From contig NZ_AUMU01000018.1 of assembly GCF_000430845.1 (NCBI RefSeq), positions 39,896 to 103,895 of the forward strand: a DNA stretch of 64,000 bases, written 5' to 3'. The translations under genes were made by a program, and so were the position numbers. The DNA is from Chryseobacterium gregarium DSM 19109 (GTDB taxonomy: Bacteria; Bacteroidota; Bacteroidia; Flavobacteriales; Weeksellaceae). Below the pieces are notes generated by a model, which was not told the DNA's origin, ran no database searches, and saw only the letters and a program-made list of their open reading frames with translations. Of the stretch, positions 1-9,873 are shown piece by piece (position 1 is the first letter of the stretch; each line of letters begins with the position of its first letter).

Positions 1-947
1 GGGGATATTGTGATGTCGATTTAATGTTTGGGAACATTCGTGCTTTTATTACTAATGAAATGTTAGATCAATATGATGTCATTTCTCCTGTTGATAAATA
101 TCCTGCCGGATTCTTTACCTTATATAGAAATACTCCTTTTATAAATAAAATATTCCGGTTAAGTAAAGATTTTAAGAAAATAGTACAAAGTGACCGTCAC
201 TTCTGTTTTGATGAATGTAATTTTGAATTTAATACTGTTCAGACTCAGGACATACAGTATATTGATTCTGAAATAGAAAGTATGGCCTTTCTATTAAGGA
301 AGTTGGAACTAAGTAATAAAATCAAATATTTTCATGTAGACATGGCTCAGGAATTTTTATACAGCAGAAATACTCATATATGGAGAGATGGAAACATATA
401 CGATTTTATTACAGAAAAGCCTTATTTATTAATTCATTTTATTAATATTAAAGGTTTGCCAACCTTCCATATAGAAAAATACAATAAGGCAGCGCTAAAT
501 AAAAGAGAGACATTTTATATATCGCCTCATTTTCTTGGTAAAAATATAAAACAAAAATTTAGTTTCCAGATATTTATCAACCCTTTCCAAAAGAAGGTTA
601 AAGATTTCATATCCAAGACCTATGCTGTTGCGTTTCGACGATCGTATGCTTTTCCTTTCATAGAAGATACACCCTACAGGTCTGCCAATCAGGAAGTATT
701 TTTCTACAAGAAGTCTGATAAAAGTGTCGTCATGCTTACTTCAACAGGTATTTTAGACAATTACATGTACAGTGAATTTTATCTTTATCAGATCAAAAGA
801 AATCATTACTTCTGTTGGAATAAGATTGATAATATTCAATATTTTGCAAAGTTTCATTATTTGAAAGATGAGGAGAAAGCTTATAAAATTGAAATAGAAG
901 ACCCCAATTTCATAGAAAAAGCAACAATGTATTTAATGAATAAATAG
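1..947 (+). CDS. DUF6625-like glycosyltransferase, 3' part
   Basis: This is the C-terminal part of a gene cut by the left edge. The open frame runs back from the first ATG at base 24 to base 3 and gives GYCDVDLMFGNIRAFI, so that ATG is internal. The DVD triplet resembles the metal/nucleotide-sugar binding DxD of glycosyltransferases, and GYCDVD followed by FGN and a later FTLYRN are features I associate with DUF6625 proteins. It would transfer a sugar in the cytoplasm; acceptor unknown. The next gene starts 23 bases downstream on the same strand, suggesting an operon. Family assignment is from memory of motifs and moderately sure. Confidence 0.6.
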   Translation, partial: GYCDVDLMFGNIRAFITNEMLDQYDVISPVDKYPAGFFTLYRNTPFINKIFRLSKDFKKIVQSDRHFCFDECNFEFNTVQTQDIQYIDSEIESMAFLLRKLELSNKIKYFHVDMAQEFLYSRNTHIWRDGNIYDFITEKPYLLIHFINIKGLPTFHIEKYNKAALNKRETFYISPHFLGKNIKQKFSFQIFINPFQKKVKDFISKTYAVAFRRSYAFPFIEDTPYRSANQEVFFYKKSDKSVVMLTSTGILDNYMYSEFYLYQIKRNHYFCWNKIDNIQYFAKFHYLKDEEKAYKIEIEDPNFIEKATMYLMNK

Positions 948-970
948 AAACATAAATTAAAATATAGATA

Positions 971-1342
971 ATGTTACCTGCAGATTATAATAAGATTAAA
1001 ACACACGAAATTTTTAAAATTTTTTTCCAGCATTATGAGCCAAAGAAAATAATACAGGAAGTTGATTGTGAAAATTTGGATTTTACAACGCTACACACCA
1101 TTCTATCTTCAACGTTTAAAATAGAAAATGTTATCGGAAAAATAAGTATTGATGACTTAGTAAATATTCCTTTGCCCGCGATTGCATTTTTAAATATAAA
1201 CGGTGGGAGTTTTGCTGTAATAAGTGAAATAACAGAAAGCCATGTGAAATGGACTTCTCCGCAATATGGCGAACAGAAAAACAGCATGAATTTATTCAAG
1301 AAAATCTATAGTGGTTTAGTATTAACATGCATTACTGTATAA
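971..1342 (+). CDS. C39-peptidase-like protein, probably inactive
   Basis: A 123-residue protein without signal peptide or membrane segment. Its second half (IPLPAIAFL, then GGSFAVISEI, then VKWTSPQYG and a closing YSGLVLTC) follows the layout of the C39 peptidase fold used by bacteriocin ABC exporters, where the segment should read HFVV and DP. Here Phe replaces the catalytic His, and no N-terminal DCG(x)C nucleophile is present, so proteolysis is unlikely. Such inactive C39-like domains usually bind leader peptides. It lies 23 bases after the glycosyltransferase, so a role in a peptide-processing locus is plausible but inferred. Confidence 0.45.
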   Translation: MLPADYNKIKTHEIFKIFFQHYEPKKIIQEVDCENLDFTTLHTILSSTFKIENVIGKISIDDLVNIPLPAIAFLNINGGSFAVISEITESHVKWTSPQYGEQKNSMNLFKKIYSGLVLTCITV

Positions 1343-1383
1343 TGGATAGGAATTAATATCAAAATGTTTTAAATTTGCGAAGA

Positions 1384-1410
1384 GCTGATACAAATATCAG
1401 CCTTTAGTTT
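1384..1410 (+). terminator. weak hairpin after the C39-like gene
   Basis: GCTGATA (1384-1390) pairs with TATCAGC (1395-1401) around a CAAA loop, followed by an interrupted T-rich stretch. It sits 42 bases after the C39-like stop codon and could end the left-edge operon, leaving the phosphopantetheinyl transferase gene to its own promoter. Confidence 0.4.
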
Positions 1411-1510
1411 ATAATTATATTTTTTTTCATTACTATTATAAGGATATATCCTCTTGTAAAAAGGTTAGTTCAAAATTCTTATATCCTTTTAAATGAAATA
1501 TTTATTTTTA

Positions 1511-1527
1511 CACCTTCATTGAAGGTG
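1511..1527 (+). promoter_or_regulatory. 8-bp inverted repeat just before the PPTase start
   Basis: CACCTTCA (1511-1518) and TGAAGGTG (1520-1527) form a perfect 8-bp inverted repeat with one central base, eight bases before the ATG at 1536. The right arm contains the purine-rich GAAGG that is the best ribosome-binding-site candidate, so the hairpin could hide it; a protein operator is the alternative. Confidence 0.35.
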
Positions 1528-1535
1528 AATAAATC

Positions 1536-2282
1536 ATGATGAGTTTATCCGTGCAAAATAGTATAGTTGCTGAAAAATTAGCTCTGCAAAGAGAAACTGA
1601 ATTATTTGCTGCTGCTATTGCAGTAGTCAATAATTCACTTACTCAGCTGAAGGAAAGGCGACATTTATTTCTTCATGAAAAAGAGTTGCTCTTTTTTAAT
1701 ACTTTAAAGTCAGCTAAAGTACAGCATTCTTACTTACTGGGTAGATATGCTGCTAAGATGGCTTTAGGAGTATTTATGGATGCTGCTGTTTTAACAGATA
1801 TATGGATAGGTTCTGGAGTGTTTCAGCAGCCTGTTCTTCATTTACCTGAAGCAGGAAATATACAACTTAGTATCTCTCACACTATAGAGTTCGGGATAGC
1901 GATAATCTTTCGGGAAGAACATCCAATGGGTGTAGATGTAGAGATTGTCAACACTGAACAGATTGAAGTGATCAAAGAGGTAATTACTTCTAATGAACAG
2001 GACATGTTACCCTTAATTGATACGGATTTTAATCAAAGCATTACTATCTTATGGACAATCAAAGAGGCATTATCCAAAGTGTTGAAAACAGGATTGATGA
2101 CTTCTTTTCATTTATATGAAGTTGAAAATATAGAGTGTAATGAGGGAATTGTTGTTTGCAATTTCGTCAATTTTTCACAATATAAATCCATTTCATGGAT
2201 CTCAAAAGGACACGCATGGTCTATTGTTTTGCCTAAAAAAACTAATTTAGATTTTGCAGTCATTAAACGGTTGTTTTTCTAG
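1536..2282 (+). CDS. 4'-phosphopantetheinyl transferase superfamily protein
   Basis: This 248-residue protein is a Sfp/AcpT-type 4'-phosphopantetheinyl transferase, which moves phosphopantetheine from coenzyme A to a Ser of carrier proteins. The two signature motifs are visible: GVDVEIV (magnesium-binding Asp/Glu, about residue 132) and WTIKEALSKVLKTGL (W-x-x-KE-A-x-x-K, about residue 172). The N-terminal half carries LGRYAAKMAL, the position of the usual RxxxK/R region. Length fits the family. No carrier protein or synthase is in the window, so its partner is either left of the edge or elsewhere. A small hairpin overlies its probable ribosome-binding site. Confidence 0.85.
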   Translation: MMSLSVQNSIVAEKLALQRETELFAAAIAVVNNSLTQLKERRHLFLHEKELLFFNTLKSAKVQHSYLLGRYAAKMALGVFMDAAVLTDIWIGSGVFQQPVLHLPEAGNIQLSISHTIEFGIAIIFREEHPMGVDVEIVNTEQIEVIKEVITSNEQDMLPLIDTDFNQSITILWTIKEALSKVLKTGLMTSFHLYEVENIECNEGIVVCNFVNFSQYKSISWISKGHAWSIVLPKKTNLDFAVIKRLFF

Positions 2283-2681
2283 CGGTTATTTATAATAGGA
2301 AAAATCAAAATTAGATCTTTAACCATTAATATATTCGTAATTAAATGTAAAACGATAGACATTTTTCTATGTACGCTTCCAATTTTCAATATAAGTCACT
2401 ATTATCATTGTTATTATAACGGTGTATTCATATTTGATTCTGAAAGATTAATGAGCTCTTTAAGCTAGAAATTTCAAAATTGACATATAATTTGATCATC
2501 AAACATCTATGAAAGAAATACTTTTAGATAATTATAACATTTCACTTAAGTTGATATTGAAGCGAAAATAAGTCGATCTGAAAAGAGATCAATTTACTTA
2601 ATAAAAAAGTGGCTGGTGGAAAAGATAATATCTTGCCGGTAAATTATATGAAGATTATAAAGAGCAAAGAGAGCACTGGGA

Positions 2682-2774
2682 TTTTCCAGACCGGGCAAAC
2701 CTGCTGATAATGTATATATTGAGAGTTTTAACGGATCATTACGTGATGAGTGTCTTAATGTCAATTATATATAA
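2682..2774 (+). pseudogene. IS3-family transposase OrfB fragment
   Basis: Thirty codons read FSRPGKPADNVYIESFNG and then SLRDECLN, which is the region around the catalytic Glu (ESFNG) of IS3-group integrase-core transposases. No start codon and no complete orfA or orfB surround it. The stretch 2283-2947 otherwise holds only AT-rich DNA without a gene, apart from a short coding-like piece at about 2608-2690 that is interrupted by a stop. It marks an old insertion between the PPTase and the metal transporter. Confidence 0.75.
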
Positions 2775-2947
2775 ATATTCTTTTAAAATTGATATTTTGC
2801 TCAGAAAGAAAAGTAATATATTTTTCATTTGGTTCTGCAATTTTAATCTCAACGCACTGTTCAGATTTCTCATTTAATACCTCGCTGCATTCGGTCGCTA
2901 TGCTCAGTGAAAGATACCGGCTGTTTCAGATTCTGAGTTGTATCAAC

Positions 2948-3841
2948 CTATTCAGGCTGAATAATGACGAACCGCACCAACGGAAATTCAGTTTTTATAT
3001 GTTCACGAATACGTTGGATGGCCTCAGTGATCTCTTCGGTATCAAGATGGTCTCTAAAATCGATGATCAGCATCAATACCACCTCTTCCGGTGATTGGTA
3101 GGTAGATAGTATGCTCTTTGTTCTGACCACAGCTTCATCTTTTTCAGCCAGTCGGGCGATCTTTTCTCTTGTTTCGGGGGCTATTCCTTCTCCCATCAAA
3201 AGGCTTCTGCTTTCCCTGGCAAGGATAAAAGAGACAAAAACAAGGATTAACCCTACGATGATCGAAGCAAGTCCGTCTAATTCAGGGATCTGAAAAGCAT
3301 GGCTGATCCCCATCAGTATCATCACAACAATCAGACCCGCCACGGCAGCGCCATCCTCAAAAACAACGAGAAAGCTTGCGGGATCTTTGCTTTTGATGAT
3401 GGCATCCCACCATTTAAGGCCGTTGCGAGTCTTGTTGAATTCTTTGACGGCGATAAAAAGAGAAGTTCCCTCGAAAATAAGCGAAAGAATCAGAACGATA
3501 TAGTTCCAGAACGGATCTTTCATCAGTTCAGGTTCCAGAATGTGCGAAATTCCCTGATAAATGGATAAAGCACCGCCCAGGCCGAATATCAGAATGGAAA
3601 CAACAAAAGACCAGAAATAGAGTTCTTTCCCATACCCAAAAGGATGAGATTCGTCTGCTGCTTTCTTACTTCTTTTGATTCCATATAAAAGCAACAGCTG
3701 GTTGGTGGTATCAACGGTTGAATGGATGCCCTCAGAGATCATGGAAGAGCTGTTGGTATAGGCTCCTGCAATAAACTTTGTTAATGCAATCAGCAAATTG
3801 GCGGCAAGTGCACTGTAAATTGACTTATTATTGTTAGCCAT
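2948..3841 (-). CDS. cation diffusion facilitator transporter
   Basis: A 297-residue CDF-family divalent metal/proton antiporter of the inner membrane, typically exporting zinc or iron from the cytoplasm. The second helix contains GIHSTVDTTNQ (HxxxD metal site), followed by the HPFGYGKE loop common to CDF proteins; the fifth helix has an FEDGAAVAG segment. About six transmembrane helices precede a cytoplasmic dimer domain ending in LDTEEITEAIQRIREHI. Length is normal. It stands alone; a degenerate copy of its 3' end lies at about 14.69-14.79 kb. Metal specificity cannot be told from the sequence. Confidence 0.9.
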   Translation of the reverse strand: MANNNKSIYSALAANLLIALTKFIAGAYTNSSSMISEGIHSTVDTTNQLLLLYGIKRSKKAADESHPFGYGKELYFWSFVVSILIFGLGGALSIYQGISHILEPELMKDPFWNYIVLILSLIFEGTSLFIAVKEFNKTRNGLKWWDAIIKSKDPASFLVVFEDGAAVAGLIVVMILMGISHAFQIPELDGLASIIVGLILVFVSFILARESRSLLMGEGIAPETREKIARLAEKDEAVVRTKSILSTYQSPEEVVLMLIIDFRDHLDTEEITEAIQRIREHIKTEFPLVRFVIIQPE

Positions 3842-3905
3842 TTATTGGATCATTGGGAGGGTGATAAGATTATTTTAAAACGTCAGCGTATTTTACAATT
3901 GCTTA

Positions 3906-4271
3906 TTAAACTTTGGCCTTCATTCCGGCTATAATGCGTTTCCTGTGGATAAAGCCCCAGTCTGCTATGGTATTGGTAAGTTGTTTAAGTGATTTTCCGT
4001 AGTCTGTTATTTGATATTCTACCGCTACAGGTGCCGTGTTCAAAACATGCCGTTCAATCAGTTCATTGATTTCCAGGTCCTTTAACTCACGGCTGAGCAT
4101 CTTACCGGAAATCCCTGTAACCTCTTTCAGGAGTTCGGAATACCGCATGGGTTTATAACACAGGCAGGCAATGATAGACATTTTCCATTTTCCGTTTAAA
4201 ATTTCCATTGTATCGCTGATTGCCAATATTTTTTGGCTGCAATCCTTAGCTAAATCGAATTCTTGTTCCAT
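3906..4271 (-). CDS. HxlR family transcriptional regulator
   Basis: A 121-residue winged-helix HxlR protein. The signature is present: MEILNGKWKMSIIACL, then MRYSELLKEVTGISGKMLSRELKDLE and a wing with LIERHV and VEYQITDYGKSL. I place the start at the ATG at 4269-4271 rather than an upstream GTG at 4278. A CSQ cysteine near the N terminus (residue 11) matches redox- or quinone-sensing HxlR members such as HypR/YodB. It is divergent from a nitroreductase, and 11-bp direct repeats lie between them, so it most probably represses that gene and itself. Confidence 0.9.
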   Translation of the reverse strand: MEQEFDLAKDCSQKILAISDTMEILNGKWKMSIIACLCYKPMRYSELLKEVTGISGKMLSRELKDLEINELIERHVLNTAPVAVEYQITDYGKSLKQLTNTIADWGFIHRKRIIAGMKAKV

Positions 4272-4277
4272 ACCATT

Positions 4278-4323
4278 CACCTGGTTACCCGTTTGTCACT
4301 ATAACTTTTTGTCACCTGGTTAC
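4278..4323. promoter_or_regulatory. direct repeats between HxlR gene and nitroreductase
   Basis: CACCTGGTTAC occurs at 4278-4288 and again at 4313-4323, exactly 35 bases apart, with TTGTCAC twice between and beside them. The 104-base divergent spacer also has TAACTTTG at 4344-4351, which fits the Bacteroidota minus-7 consensus TAnnTTTG, 25 bases before the nitroreductase ATG. These are good candidates for the HxlR operator and the target promoter. Confidence 0.55.
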
Positions 4324-4375
4324 AAAGATACACATTGAAGATATAACTTTGCTTCTTCAATTTATAAATAACAAA

Positions 4376-5005
4376 ATGGAATTAATCAAAAACTTGAAAT
4401 GGCGTTATGCGGTCAAAAAATATTCAGATGAGCAGGTCAGCGAAGATAAAATCGACCGGATTATCGAAGCCATCAATCTTACCGCTTCTTCCTGCGGCAT
4501 ACAGCCTTACCGCCTGTTTGTAATAAAGAATCGTGAATTGAGGCAAAGGTTGGGAGAGGGGTCATTCAATGCGCAAATTCATGCTTCTTCTCATTTACTG
4601 GTTTTTGCCGGGTTCAATAAGATAACCGATGATTATATTACGGATTATGTTGAGATGACGGAGCGGCAGCGGAATTTGGAAAAAGGAGGGTTGAAGATAT
4701 TGGAAGATATATTGATAGGCTATTTCTCTACCCAGACGCCCGAACAACATGCGATCTGGTCGGACAAACAAGCTTATATCGGTTTGGGAACAGCTTTGAT
4801 TGCGGCGGCAGAACTTAAAGTGGACTCAACACCTATGGAAGGGTTTGATCCGAAATTGTTTGATGAAGTGTTAGGACTTTCGGAAAAAGGTCTTCATGCC
4901 TCGGTTATCATGTCGTTGGGATACCGGGATGCTGCTAATGATTTTCTGGCATCGGCTCCAAAAGCCAGACTGCCAATCAAAGAATTTTCTACCAGAATAA
5001 AGTAA
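4376..5005 (+). CDS. nitroreductase family NAD(P)H-dependent oxidoreductase
   Basis: A 209-residue FMN-dependent nitroreductase-fold enzyme that reduces nitro compounds, quinones or flavins with NAD(P)H in the cytoplasm. RYAVKKYSDEQVS near the N terminus is the FMN phosphate-contacting motif, LTASSCGIQPYRLFVI is the second flavin contact, and GLGTALIAAAELKVDSTPMEGFDP is the characteristic C-terminal part, followed by the LGYR motif. The ATG at 4376 gives the standard family start (MELIKNLKWR); a TTG further upstream is less likely. Divergent HxlR gene and operator-like repeats suggest induction by electrophiles or quinones. Confidence 0.92.
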   Translation: MELIKNLKWRYAVKKYSDEQVSEDKIDRIIEAINLTASSCGIQPYRLFVIKNRELRQRLGEGSFNAQIHASSHLLVFAGFNKITDDYITDYVEMTERQRNLEKGGLKILEDILIGYFSTQTPEQHAIWSDKQAYIGLGTALIAAAELKVDSTPMEGFDPKLFDEVLGLSEKGLHASVIMSLGYRDAANDFLASAPKARLPIKEFSTRIK

Positions 5006-5060
5006 TACACCATAAGCGGGTAAGATTTTAAGATTTTACGTCTTAAAGATTGCCTTTCAC

Positions 5061-5104
5061 AAAGAATCCGTCTCAGTTGTGAGACGGATTCTTTCTTTTT
5101 TTAT
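5061..5104 (+). terminator. rho-independent terminator after nitroreductase
   Basis: A perfect 15-bp stem (5061-5075 with 5080-5094) and a GTTG loop run into a T-rich tail (CTTTCTTTTTTT). Confidence 0.9.
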
Positions 5105-5486
5105 TATGCCCAATCTATGTATTTCAATCAATGTATTCTATAAGAATATTTTTTTTGACCGATGCCAAAATCATATTGAATTAGCTATGGACCTTTCAAT
5201 TATAAAAACACATCATCTTGTCATCATCAATAGGCTTCTTGCAGGTGTGAACTTTTTGGAAAAAATAAAAATACTATGTAGACCAGAAATGATATTAAAG
5301 ACCAGTTTCCATTATAGTACATCTTGGTAAAATTCCTTGTATTTGGAACTGGATTTAGCTGATCATTTTTTTTAAAGAGTAATTGTTGATGTGGTAAGGT
5401 TTGAAATATACAAGCTTAGGTTTTATACAGACAATCAGTTCTGTCTCATAGCTTTTACCTTTGTCATAATAAATTATTGAAGATAA
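5105..5486. other. intergenic region, no convincing gene
   Basis: I see no supported gene here. An open frame of 83 codons exists but begins inside the terminator and its protein has no recognisable feature. Confidence 0.5.
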
Positions 5487-5777
5487 ATGGTACAGGCAAT
5501 CACAAAGTTTACGGTCAAAAATACACAGTGCAAAACAGAATTGGAAAAGATCTTTGAAAAACTGAAATGCGAAACCGCCAAAGAAGATGGCTTTATAAAT
5601 TACGAGGTGTTTACAACAGAAGAGAGCAATCTCGTCTATTATGTGATCGAGCAGTGGACAACAAGAAATGCATTGGACAATCACGCTGACAAGGTTGCCA
5701 GTAATGGTTATCTGGAACTTACCAAGGATCTCTTAGCTGAAAGTATAAATACAGAAATATTAATTTTAATTAAATAA
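5487..5777 (+). CDS. ABM-domain putative quinol monooxygenase
   Basis: A 96-residue single-domain protein of the antibiotic biosynthesis monooxygenase (ABM/YgiN) fold, a dimeric alpha-beta barrel. Characteristic elements are the first strand AITKFTVK, the EDGFINYEVF turn after the first helix, and YVIEQWTTRNALDNHADKV with the conserved W and H. Homologues oxidise quinols or small aromatics without cofactor. It is followed after 3 bases by an SDR gene, forming an operon that probably also includes the frameshifted SDR downstream. Confidence 0.85.
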   Translation: MVQAITKFTVKNTQCKTELEKIFEKLKCETAKEDGFINYEVFTTEESNLVYYVIEQWTTRNALDNHADKVASNGYLELTKDLLAESINTEILILIK

Positions 5778-5780
5778 GAA

Positions 5781-6605
5781 ATGGAAAACAGAAGAACGAT
5801 CTTGATCACGGGAACATCCTCAGGTATTGGAAGGTCAACAGCGATTAAATTTCAAAAAGAAGGTTGGAATGTCGTAGCGACAATGCGAAGCCCTGAAAAA
5901 GAATCCGAATTAGATAAATTGGAAAATGTGATGGTGACAAAACTTGATGTGCAGGATACCAAGAGTGTAGAAGCAGCGGTAAAATTGGGAATCGAGAGAT
6001 TCGGCTCTATAGACACATTGGTCAATAACGCCGGTTTTGCGGTCTTCGGCGCTTTTGAAATGGCAACACAGGAACAATTGGAGAGAATCTTTGAAGTAAA
6101 TATCTACGGGCCGATGCGCGTCACTAAAGCTTTGTTACCACATATGCGCTCCTTAAAGAAAGGAACGATAATCAATATCACTTCACAGGGCGGAAGGATT
6201 ACATTTCCTACCTGCAGTCTCTATCACGCAAGCAAATTTGCCATGGAAGGATTTACAGAATCTTTGGCTTACGAACTGATCCCGTTCGGGATCCGCACAA
6301 AGATCATAGAACCTGGCTCTACAGAAACCAGATTTGTGGGATCTGCGGAATTGACAGAAACTGAAGATGAGATCTACGACAGGTTCATCAAGACTGGTTT
6401 GGGGAACTGGGCAAGATACGATACAATGGCCTCCACGCCGGAACAGATAGCTGAAACGATCTACAAAGCTGCAACAGACAAAAATGATACGCTTCGTTAC
6501 AGGTCTGGAGAGGATACAGAGTTTTATTTTGAAAAAAGACAAGCTTTGGAAGATCAGGAATATGTTGACTTTATGAGGAAACGTTTTATCCCAGAATATC
6601 TTTAA
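5781..6605 (+). CDS. SDR family oxidoreductase
   Basis: A 274-residue short-chain dehydrogenase/reductase. TGTSSGIG (about residues 11-18) binds NAD(P), NNAG is present, and the catalytic tetrad Ser...YHASK is intact (SLYHASKFAMEGF). After the nucleotide site there is an Arg-rich stretch (TMRSPEKE) that favours NADP. The C-terminal extension typical of classical SDRs acting on larger substrates is present. It follows the ABM gene closely and is followed by a second SDR gene. Substrate unknown. Confidence 0.9.
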   Translation: MENRRTILITGTSSGIGRSTAIKFQKEGWNVVATMRSPEKESELDKLENVMVTKLDVQDTKSVEAAVKLGIERFGSIDTLVNNAGFAVFGAFEMATQEQLERIFEVNIYGPMRVTKALLPHMRSLKKGTIINITSQGGRITFPTCSLYHASKFAMEGFTESLAYELIPFGIRTKIIEPGSTETRFVGSAELTETEDEIYDRFIKTGLGNWARYDTMASTPEQIAETIYKAATDKNDTLRYRSGEDTEFYFEKRQALEDQEYVDFMRKRFIPEYL

Positions 6606-6621
6606 TCAAAAATAGTCCGAT

Positions 6622-7376
6622 ATGAAAAATCAGGAAATAAAATATTAATTACGGGAGCAGGCACGGGAATGGGGCTTGCTGCAGCAAAGATCTTCCATCA
6701 AAATGGGAACGAGGTTATTATGGTGGCAAGAAATGGGGAACGCCTGATAGCTGAATCTGAAAAACTGGGAAATGGTGCTTTTTATATCACTTGTGACCTC
6801 TCTGATGAGACTCAATTAAAAAACCTTGTTGAAAACATAAGAGAGAAGCATCCAGATACCAATATGGCGTTTCTTAACGCTGGTGTTGCCACCAATTACA
6901 ATCTTCTTGGTGAACAAGATGCGTTTGGGGTCAGCAAGGTCGAGATGTCGACGAACTATCATCCTGTGGTCTTTTTAACTCAGTATTTGGAAGAGATCAT
7001 TGAGCAAAATTCTGATCCGATCATGATCGTGACAACCTCAGGGGTAGCTTTTGCTCCCGACCTTCTACATCCAACTTACAGTGCCACCAAGGCTGCATTA
7101 CATAATTTTCTGGTTGGCTTGAGACTGGTTTTGGAGAGGAAGAGCTCTGCAATTAAACTTTTTGAACTCATGGCACCACTCGTTGACTCTCCATTTTCTA
7201 AAGGTGTGACATCAGACCTTAAAGTTGAGCCGGAAGAGGTGATCAATATAATGATCAAGGCGATTGAAAGTGACACCTATGAGATCCGTCCGGGGTTGAC
7301 AGAGGAGATCTATCAAATTTATCTGAAATCACCAAAAGAAGCTTTGAAGATGGTAAATGCAGCTACAGGATATTAA
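6622..7376 (+). pseudogene. SDR family oxidoreductase, frameshifted near the start
   Basis: From base 6669 the frame encodes an SDR with LNAG, a YSATKAALHNF active site and a normal C terminus (DltE/YvaG-like). The nucleotide-binding start, KILITGAGTGMG, is in the same frame but lies upstream of that ATG. The only suitable ATG is at 6622, followed by a run of five A (6625-6629); with six A it would read MKKSGNKILITG in frame. As given, translation from 6622 stops after eight codons, and starting at 6669 removes half the Rossmann motif. Either a real one-base deletion or a sequencing error in a homopolymer. Confidence 0.8.
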
Positions 7377-7404
7377 ATTTGTAATTTTACGATGTGAAAG
7401 AAAA

Positions 7405-7439
7405 GAATAGTGCTTTTTTTATTGCACTATTCATTTTTT
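7405..7439 (+). terminator. terminator after the ABM/SDR operon
   Basis: GAATAGTGC (7405-7413) pairs with GCACTATTC (7424-7432) and is followed by ATTTTTT. Confidence 0.8.
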
Positions 7440-7450
7440 AAAATTAAAAA

Positions 7451-8362
7451 ATGAGTGAGAAACCATATCAGTTGATCAATGAGACAGAATCTTTTAAAGA
7501 TTTCAACCATTTGAAATTAAATAAAAGTATAATCAGCAGTGACAGCCATCTTTTTCATTATTTCAATTCAGCAGATTGTAAAGATCTAAGTGCGATGCAG
7601 TACCGAAAGCGTGATTTTTTTAAGATCAGTTTTTTGCACGGCGATTACATTGTACATTTCGGAAGCGAAAGTATTCGGGTCTCCGGTGCTTCCTTTTCAA
7701 TATTCCATCCAAGTATTCCATATACCATCGAGACCATAAAAGAAACAAACAATGGAGGCTATCTGATATTCACCGATCTTTTCTATGATAATTATTTTAA
7801 AGAGCCCATTAGCAGGTTTCCGCTTTTCATAAACGATAAAAAGACGATCTACTCCCTGAATCAAAAAAATGAGAACTATGTAAAGGAATTGTTCAGGAAG
7901 ATCGAAACATACTCTCATTCAAATTATGACCAAAAACACCAAATGATCCTCAATAATATCAGTGAGCTTCTACATTTTGGTAATACCATCGATCCTGTTT
8001 CTGAACGTGTGCATGTGCTTTCACATAAGGAAAGACTTGTTAAAATATTTAAAGAAATTTTGGAAAGCCAATTTCCTGTCAACTCTATATTCGACAACGG
8101 TTCCTTGAGAAGTGCCAGTGATTTTTCTAAGTTGCTGAATGTTCACGTCAACTATTTAAACCGCATCATCAAGGAAACAAGTGGCAAGTCGACCACAGAA
8201 CATATTAATGAGCGATATCTGAAAGAGTCACTTATCCTTATAAAGCATTCAAATTGGTCGATCTCCGAAATTGCCTACAGTCTCGGATTTAAGGATGCAC
8301 CACACTTTAATCATTTCTTCAAGAGCATGACAAATGCGAAACCCTCTGATTATCGAAAGTAA
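7451..8362 (+). CDS. AraC family transcriptional regulator
   Basis: A 303-residue regulator with an N-terminal cupin-like sensor and a C-terminal AraC double helix-turn-helix (about residues 200-300). The second HTH is clear: WSISEIAYSLGFKDAPHFNHFFK followed by KPSDYRK; the first contains LNVHVNYLNRIIKETSGKS. It lies 74 bases after the SDR genes on the same strand with a terminator between, so it is probably a separate unit that may control them or the oxidoreductases downstream. This AraC plus SDR/aldo-keto layout is common in Chryseobacterium; the inducer is unknown. Confidence 0.9.
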   Translation: MSEKPYQLINETESFKDFNHLKLNKSIISSDSHLFHYFNSADCKDLSAMQYRKRDFFKISFLHGDYIVHFGSESIRVSGASFSIFHPSIPYTIETIKETNNGGYLIFTDLFYDNYFKEPISRFPLFINDKKTIYSLNQKNENYVKELFRKIETYSHSNYDQKHQMILNNISELLHFGNTIDPVSERVHVLSHKERLVKIFKEILESQFPVNSIFDNGSLRSASDFSKLLNVHVNYLNRIIKETSGKSTTEHINERYLKESLILIKHSNWSISEIAYSLGFKDAPHFNHFFKSMTNAKPSDYRK

Positions 8363-9861
<1,499 letters not shown>

Positions 9862-9873
9862 AAATTAACAGCA

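Noticed and set aside
5079..5330. 83-codon plus-strand open frame after the nitroreductase gene
   Set aside because: It starts inside a perfect rho-independent terminator, has no ribosome-binding site and its product shows no recognisable feature.
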